In this document: piece after piece, positions 59,374 to 64,000 of the stretch | Numbering within the stretch: the first letter of the stretch is position 1 | Layout of the letters: every line of letters starts with the position of its first letter | Source of the DNA: Obscuribacter phosphatis_A | GTDB taxonomy: Bacteria; Cyanobacteriota; Vampirovibrionia; Obscuribacterales; Obscuribacteraceae | DNA length: 64,000 bases | Direction: 5' to 3' | Assembly: GCA_017303615.1 (NCBI GenBank) | Contig: JAFLCK010000023.1 | Coordinates: forward strand, 1-64,000 | Notes under the pieces: model-generated | What the model was told of the DNA's origin: nothing | Databases searched by the model: none | The model's input: only the letters and a program-made list of their open reading frames with translations | Translations under genes and position numbers: made by a program

Positions 59374-60597
59374 ATGGGCTTATGCTTTGCTGTAATCTCC
59401 CCCGAGCTTGCAATTTTTCTCATGACCCTAAAGCCTGAAAGTCCCATCTCAGATAGAAACAGCAAAGAAGCAAGCGAAGCCAACGTCTTGGGTCAGTCTG
59501 ATGCTGTAATGGCGCAAAGCAAATTCATTCAGGAAGTTCATGAAATTAAGGCTCAAAAAGGCGGCGAGATAAGCCCAGACGAGCTGCGGCGCACTGCCTT
59601 CAAAGCTCTCGACCGCATGTTCGGCATGACCAGCGGCGATGGAGGCGAAAATGCCGGCGTCAGTGCCGAGCAAAAGGCTTTTCGCGATAGTTACAAGTCA
59701 GGCAGCTCAGACGGTTCGCTCGATACAATGGCTTCCCTCGATCAGGGCGTGAGAGCGGCATCCAACCCGCTTGAGATATTCAGAGATGCCGAAGCCCGCG
59801 CTTTGATGCCCATGATTCGCAATCTCGACCAGGCTCAGACTATCTCTCCGGCAGACAATACGCCTCTAAAAGAAGTTAACGGTTCTTTCTTTTCGCAGAA
59901 AGACCTAGAAAGACTGGCTAACGGTCAAAATGTTGAAATCGAGCTTTTTGACAAGACCTTGCCCGAAGGCGGCAGCCGCCGCGGTCGCCGCATCAGACTG
60001 GGTAACTCCGATGTCGATAAAGTGGTGGCTTTGATTGGTCGCAACGAAGGGCGAGCCGACAGTATTAACTGGAACGACGCCGGCTCGGGCATTTCGGTAG
60101 GCATACAGCAAAGCAATCAAAAGTCGGGCAACCTGCCTGAATTATTGCATCGCATGAAAGAAGCCGACCCAGCCAAGTTTAGACAGATATTTGGTCGCAA
60201 CGCCGATAATTTGATGGACGAAAACTTTGTCAGACGCGCCCATTTTGCCCCCGGCAATGAACTGGGTCGGGCAATGCAAGCCGCTGTCAGAGAACCGGCC
60301 TTTCAAAGAGTACAAGTGATGATGGTGCGCGAACATGTGGAGCGCGCCGCCGAGATAGCCAAAGGTCTAGGCATACAGTCGACCATGGGCGTTGCCTTGG
60401 TGGCAGACCTGACCAATCAATTCGGCGAAGGCGGCGCCCTCAAGTATCTGCGCCAAGCCCGTGGTCGCCACAGCGAAGAAGCCAAGGTGGCAGCCATAGC
60501 CAGAGCATCGGAAGGCGGTCATTTCACCAGACGCCAGCGCTTTGCCACCATAGCCAAGTCCGGCTTGGTCTCGACCCAAGAGAGTTTCAACGCTTAG
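59374..60597 (+). CDS. Unknown protein with possible lysozyme-like fold
   Basis: 407 residues from the ATG at 59374; an in-frame ATG at 59422 is equally plausible, as neither has a good ribosome binding site. The first 130 residues are polar and probably disordered. From about 215 the text IGRNEGRADSINWNDAGSGISVGIQQ recalls the arrangement of chitosanase/lysozyme-superfamily enzymes: a catalytic Glu (Glu225), then an Asp (Asp235) in a glycine-rich turn before a strand. It continues with helices (LPELLHRMKEADPAKFRQIFG). The resemblance is only a pattern judgement. If correct, the target would be a cell-wall or chitosan-type polymer. No signal peptide is present. Confidence 0.65.
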   Translation: MGLCFAVISPELAIFLMTLKPESPISDRNSKEASEANVLGQSDAVMAQSKFIQEVHEIKAQKGGEISPDELRRTAFKALDRMFGMTSGDGGENAGVSAEQKAFRDSYKSGSSDGSLDTMASLDQGVRAASNPLEIFRDAEARALMPMIRNLDQAQTISPADNTPLKEVNGSFFSQKDLERLANGQNVEIELFDKTLPEGGSRRGRRIRLGNSDVDKVVALIGRNEGRADSINWNDAGSGISVGIQQSNQKSGNLPELLHRMKEADPAKFRQIFGRNADNLMDENFVRRAHFAPGNELGRAMQAAVREPAFQRVQVMMVREHVERAAEIAKGLGIQSTMGVALVADLTNQFGEGGALKYLRQARGRHSEEAKVAAIARASEGGHFTRRQRFATIAKSGLVSTQESFNA

Positions 60598-60605
60598 ACT
60601 TTTGG

Positions 60606-60626
60606 CAGTCAAAGCAGCTTTGACTG
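60606..60626. terminator. Hairpin between convergent genes, weak terminator
   Basis: CAGTCAAAG (60606-60614) and CTTTGACTG (60618-60626) form a perfect 9-bp stem with a 3-base loop. The following sequence is T-rich but broken (AGCTTATTTAGTTTG). It lies between the plus-strand gene ending at 60597 and aroQ ending at 60676. Confidence 0.45.
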
Positions 60627-60675
60627 AGCTTATTTAGTTTGTTTAGACTTATTAGTCTTAGCTTACTGTCTTAAC

Positions 60676-61128
60676 TTAATTCAGCTTGGCTAAAAGGGCT
60701 TCGGCAGCCAGTTCATAACCGAGGGGACCGCAGCCTACGATAACACCACTGGCGATATCAGAAAGCAAACTCTTGTGTCTGAACTCTTCGCGGGCATAGA
60801 CATTAGAGATATGAATTTCGACAAACTTGATGGCGGTTGCTAAAAGGGCATCTCTGATGGCAATAGAAGTATGACCATAGGCACCAGGATTAATCACTAT
60901 GCCGCCTTTAGTTTCTTCTGAGCCTTTGAATTCTTGATAAGCCGCCTGAATGCGATCTACTATCGCCCCTTCATGATTTGACTGAAAGAAGCTCAGTTCA
61001 GCCTTGTTTTTCAGCCGCACCTCGAGATTGGCTTCAATGTCCTTCAGGGTCAAAGTGCCATAGTGACTGGTTTCTCTCAGCCCCAATAGATTTAAGTTAG
61101 GTCCATTAATGACCAAGAGCTTGATCAC
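60676..61128 (-). CDS. aroQ: 3-dehydroquinate dehydratase, type II
   Basis: 150 residues from the GTG at 61128, chosen because it overlaps the upstream stop as GTGA, and the family begins with I-K-L-L-V-I-N-G-P-N. The longer ORF from 61173 would add 15 residues with no family counterpart. It catalyses the third step of the shikimate pathway. Catalytic residues are visible: Tyr23 (HYGTLT), Asn80 and His86 (INPGAYGHTS), His106 (EIHISN). It is coupled to the unknown gene upstream, and aroK lies about 0.7 kb further upstream. Confidence 0.93.
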   Translation of the reverse strand: MIKLLVINGPNLNLLGLRETSHYGTLTLKDIEANLEVRLKNKAELSFFQSNHEGAIVDRIQAAYQEFKGSEETKGGIVINPGAYGHTSIAIRDALLATAIKFVEIHISNVYAREEFRHKSLLSDIASGVIVGCGPLGYELAAEALLAKLN

Positions 61129-61754
61129 GACTGCAGCTCTTCTTCTTCCATTTCCATGGCTTCTAAGGCGCACTGAGCTTCCACCAGGAAGGGATCGTTT
61201 CTGGTCAATAGTTGCTCTCTGCGCACCATCTGCACCAGTTCACCCAGAACATCGATGATTGGCATATTGATGCCTTCGTTGGTGGGCACTTCCCGGTCGA
61301 TGATAAACATGGCGGCACCAAGCAAAACTCTCGCTTCGACGGCACGCAACTCTTTAGACTGCAAAATTTCACCAAAGACATCGGTCTCTACCCGGTTTTC
61401 CATTACCAGGGCTTTAGAAAAGGTCATGACCGAATTGAGCAACCCTTTGCTTCTTTCTTCGGGCAAAGATGCCGCCGCTCTAATCAAATTAAGGCGGTTG
61501 CCGGCGTCACCGAGACTCTCGGCGCTATCCACCAGGTTTCGCACTTGGTTAGCCTTTGTATTGAACTGTCTGCGCAATTCGTTTTCGGCTACCGATGAAA
61601 CCGGTTTGGTGGCTGCGTCAAAGCGCTTATCATAATAATCTTGTACATGCTGACGTTTCAGCTCAATGCCGAAGGGCATTAATTCCATGAAAATCGACTC
61701 CAGCCCTTCAAGCTGGCTTTGCAAATACATTAGTTCGTCTTGCGTGACTGTCAA
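61125..61754 (-). CDS. Hypothetical helical protein between aroK and aroQ
   Basis: 209 residues, almost all helical, with an acidic C terminus (EMEEEELQS). The TTG at 61754 has AAGGAG 8 bases upstream. No signal peptide and no family is recognised. The last four bases overlap the aroQ GTG, so translation is coupled to aroQ. aroK starts 71 bp upstream, so a shikimate-related operon is likely, although the role of this protein is unknown. Confidence 0.65.
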   Translation of the reverse strand: MTVTQDELMYLQSQLEGLESIFMELMPFGIELKRQHVQDYYDKRFDAATKPVSSVAENELRRQFNTKANQVRNLVDSAESLGDAGNRLNLIRAAASLPEERSKGLLNSVMTFSKALVMENRVETDVFGEILQSKELRAVEARVLLGAAMFIIDREVPTNEGINMPIIDVLGELVQMVRREQLLTRNDPFLVEAQCALEAMEMEEEELQS

Positions 61755-61825
61755 AAGGACCGCTCCTTTTCAAGGTCGAATTTCTCAATAGCCAATGATA
61801 GCACTGCTAACCAGGCATATATCAA

Positions 61826-62332
61826 TTATTTCAAGTAGTTCAAGATAGTTTGAACAGTCTCTTCTACTGTCATCCCGGTTGTATCCACAGTAAATTGGGC
61901 TTTCTCATAAACAGGCGCTCTCTTGGCAAGAAGTTGACTGACGCGATTGACAAGGTCGCCTTCACCATCGAGCATCGGTCGCGCTTCCGAAGCTAGAACT
62001 CTCTTGGCAAGAGCTTGCGGCCCGGCTTTCAAATAGACAGTCAAACCAAGCCGGTTCAATTTCTCTATATTGCCTGGAAATATCGGCAGCCCGCCGCCGC
62101 AGGCCAGGACAAATGGCGCTATTTCCTCAAAGAGGCTGTCCAAAAGTTGATTTTCCAGCTCTCGAAAGGTCGCTTCACCCATGGTGGCAAAGATTTGCTG
62201 CGGGCTCATGCCGGTGCCTTCTGCAATAAGCTTGTCGCTATCAACCAGACTGAGTTTGGTTTGCTCTGCCAAAATCTTGGCGCAAGAAGATTTTCCGGCA
62301 CCAGATGGGCCAAGCAAGATCAAATTAGGCAT
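61826..62332 (-). CDS. aroK: Shikimate kinase
   Basis: 168 residues. It phosphorylates shikimate with ATP in the fifth step of the pathway. The P-loop is GPSGAGKSS (8-16), the shikimate-binding residues include Asp33 (VDSDK), Arg57 (TFRELE) and the GGG motif (79-81), and the lid/adenine arginines are Arg118 (ARPM) and Arg138 (KRAPVY). The gene is 14 bp downstream of the TPR gene at 62347, so they may be cotranscribed. Confidence 0.93.
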   Translation of the reverse strand: MPNLILLGPSGAGKSSCAKILAEQTKLSLVDSDKLIAEGTGMSPQQIFATMGEATFRELENQLLDSLFEEIAPFVLACGGGLPIFPGNIEKLNRLGLTVYLKAGPQALAKRVLASEARPMLDGEGDLVNRVSQLLAKRAPVYEKAQFTVDTTGMTVEETVQTILNYLK

Positions 62333-62346
62333 CGAAATCGGCTCTG

Positions 62347-63780
62347 TTATATTGATCTAGTCGCTTTTCTTTGACAGACTTGTAGTTTGGCCTGGGCGTC
62401 TATCAAATTAGGATTGAGCAAACATGCTTGTTTGAAAGACATGGCTGCACCGGCATAATCTTTGAGATTGTACATGGCCAGCCCTAAACCATAATGGGCT
62501 GATGCCATCTGTGGTGCCAGATAAATTGCCTGTTCAAACTGTTTGATTGCTGCCTCATAGTTGCCCGCCATCGAATACATCGAGGCTAAATTGTTATGGG
62601 CGGAAGCAAGATTAGGATTGAGCTCTATAGCCTGTTTGAAATAGTTGGTGGCTTGGCTGTTTTGATTGTTGGCCGCATAGGCATTGCCCAAGTTGAAGGC
62701 ATTGACTGCATTTTTAGGTTCCAGCTTATAAGCCTGTTGATAAGCTTCCATGGCTTTGGCTTTCTTGCCTGACCGGTCATAAATAAAACCGAGACTGCTA
62801 AAGTAAGAGGCTTTGGTCGGCTCTAGGCGGGCCGCTTCTTCAAACTCTCTGCGGGCCAGGAAAAAATTATTGGTGGCCATGCCGGTCTTGCCCAAAAGTT
62901 CGTGGGCTTCGGCTAGATCGGGCGCCACCGCGAGCAGTGTGCGCAGTTCTCTACCGGCATCGAGCATTCTGCCCACTTGCATTAGGGCTTCGGCTCTGGC
63001 TAGACCGGCCACAATCTCTGGGCTGGCTTTGGCGGGTTTGGCGACAGCCTTGTCACTTGCCTTGATTGTGCCCGAGGCTAGTCCGCCTCCGATAACCACA
63101 TCGCGATTTAGTTCATCGAGTTGTTTCACCACACGCTGGCTGTCGCCGAGCTTTTCATAGACTCTAGCCAGGTTGGAATGGGCCGATGAAAGATCTAGTT
63201 GTATCGATGAAACATTGAGCATCATTGACGATGCTGCAGCCAGGTCGCCCTCGAGGCGCTTCACCTGAATTTTGGTATAAAGGTCTGAAAGTTTGGCTCT
63301 CGAAAGCAAGATGGCTTGCTTAAACTGTGCTTCTGCTTCGGGCATCTCGCCTATTTCGGCATAAATCATGCCCAGGCGGTTATGCAATGTCGTGTTGCTT
63401 GGATCTTTCTCTAGACCGCTCTGCAACTGCGCCACTGCTTGGTCGACGATGCGCATCTCTTCAGATGTGGTGGGCTTTTGACCGCCTGTTTGCAGACCCT
63501 GACCGACTGCAGCGACGCCGCCTACTGCACCCAACGGGGCGCTCAAATTGCTGCCGGCTTGCCCGTTTGTCTGATGATTAGGCAACTTGCCTAAGAGCTT
63601 GCCTGTTTCTTGCACCAGAGCCGACTGCAGGGCTCGCACAGGTGGATAGTCTTTTAAAGCCAGGTAGGTCACCGGTACCGCTACCATGACGGTGCCCGCC
63701 ACGAACAGGGTTACCAGCATTTTGTTCGAGCGCCTCGAACCGCTGTGAAGAGATTTAGCGATTTGACTAGTGCTAGCCAA
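62347..63780 (-). CDS. Membrane-anchored TPR protein
   Basis: 477 residues from a TTG at 63780. A short cytoplasmic stretch precedes a membrane helix (about 20-43, MLVTLFVAGTVMVAVPVTYLAL), so the bulk is extracytoplasmic. From about 130 there are eight or more TPR units (such as LHNRLGMIYAEIGEMPEAEAQF and NAFNLGNAYAANNQNSQATNYF), interrupted by a less regular region near 230-260. It probably scaffolds an envelope complex. It is followed by aroK 14 bp downstream. A start downstream at Met21 is possible. Confidence 0.78.
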   Translation of the reverse strand: MASTSQIAKSLHSGSRRSNKMLVTLFVAGTVMVAVPVTYLALKDYPPVRALQSALVQETGKLLGKLPNHQTNGQAGSNLSAPLGAVGGVAAVGQGLQTGGQKPTTSEEMRIVDQAVAQLQSGLEKDPSNTTLHNRLGMIYAEIGEMPEAEAQFKQAILLSRAKLSDLYTKIQVKRLEGDLAAASSMMLNVSSIQLDLSSAHSNLARVYEKLGDSQRVVKQLDELNRDVVIGGGLASGTIKASDKAVAKPAKASPEIVAGLARAEALMQVGRMLDAGRELRTLLAVAPDLAEAHELLGKTGMATNNFFLARREFEEAARLEPTKASYFSSLGFIYDRSGKKAKAMEAYQQAYKLEPKNAVNAFNLGNAYAANNQNSQATNYFKQAIELNPNLASAHNNLASMYSMAGNYEAAIKQFEQAIYLAPQMASAHYGLGLAMYNLKDYAGAAMSFKQACLLNPNLIDAQAKLQVCQRKATRSI

Positions 63781-63957
63781 AGGTAGGTCTCGCTTGCTGC
63801 CTGGGATATATTTACTGGATCAAGATTAAGGTTGCTAAATGGTCAAGTCAATACGGGTTTTTACGCACGAGACGGAAAGGTTTAAGCGGGTGCCTGATAA
63901 GACAAATCTCATTCTCAAAGCCGATACCTATTAATAAGGCAAAAAAGCCCCGGTGAC

Positions 63958-64000
63958 ATGCCGATAAAGAAAATATTTCAAGCTTTTACTATTTTGCTTT
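63958..64000 (+). CDS. Possible start of a secreted protein, cut by the window edge
   Basis: An ATG at 63958 opens a frame that stays open to the window end (MPIKKIFQAFTILL). The basic start followed by hydrophobic residues looks like a signal peptide. GGTGA lies just upstream. Only 14 codons are visible, so this is tentative. The rest of the 220-bp region before it (63781-63957) shows no gene that I can recognise. Confidence 0.35.
   Translation, partial: MPIKKIFQAFTILL

Noticed and set aside
61129..61173. Upstream extension of aroQ with a start at 61173
   Set aside because: The extra residues have no counterpart in the family, and the GTG at 61128 overlaps the upstream stop as usual for coupled genes.
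1..64000. CRISPR array or insertion sequence
   Set aside because: No regularly spaced direct repeats of 24-40 bp and no transposase-like protein are visible.

Overview
The window looks like a chromosomal segment of a free-living, outer-membrane-type bacterium, most likely a non-photosynthetic relative of Cyanobacteria (Melainabacteria/Vampirovibrionia, Obscuribacter-like). This assignment is an inference. It rests on many secreted TPR proteins, several membrane Ser/Thr kinases, a MurT homologue, a Tad pilus locus, roughly even base composition, and very large lysine/proline/aspartate-rich proteins without signal peptides. No rRNA, tRNA, CRISPR array, transposase or phage gene was found, so the region appears to be mostly ordinary chromosome with some lineage-specific genes.

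Layout. 1-5.5 kb: the end of an unknown gene, a zinc-finger/kinase-like membrane protein, a cytidine-deaminase-like protein without its zinc ligands, rdgB and a long Rel/SpoT enzyme. 5.5-8 kb: two repeat-rich unknown proteins and a small secreted protein. 8-14.7 kb (minus strand): alaS, a ribonuclease HI, a CsgG/FlgT-like envelope set, a TPR protein and ilvE, packed as one probable transcription unit. 14.9-17.8 kb (plus): a divergent NAD(H) kinase coupled to murT. 17.8-25.1 kb (minus): a Tad/Flp pilus operon (pilin, TadE-like, CpaB, TadG-like, TadZ/CpaE, TadA, TadB, TadC), with a strong terminator just after the pilin gene and Fur-type palindromes upstream. 26.3-30.4 kb: two tandem membrane Ser/Thr kinases with large extracytoplasmic domains.

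30.4-40.4 kb: a TPR protein, deoC, carB, an alpha/beta hydrolase, a gamma-carbonic-anhydrase-like protein, a small unknown gene and mutS2. 40.5-48.5 kb: two giant paralogous-looking unknown proteins (about 1640 and 918 residues), the second with its own promoter and a hairpin leader. 48.5-56.4 kb: a family 2 glycosyltransferase, an inositol-monophosphatase-like enzyme, ileS with an attenuator-like leader, a potC-like permease coupled to a YgfZ-TPR fusion, and an IscA/ErpA-type protein. 56.6-64 kb: a Nudix hydrolase with an unknown partner, a secreted TPR protein, a candidate lysozyme-fold protein, aroQ, an unknown gene, aroK, another TPR membrane protein, and the start of a possible secreted protein at the right edge.

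The genes fall into three working groups: housekeeping metabolism and translation (alaS, ileS, carB, aroK, aroQ, ilvE, deoC, rdgB, rel); envelope and surface functions (Tad pilus, CsgG-like set, MurT, secreted TPR proteins); and signalling (three kinase-family proteins and Rel). The least explained content is the pair of giant proteins at 40.5-48.5 kb, the repeat-rich proteins at 5.6-7.5 kb, and the leader structures before ileS and the 918-residue protein.
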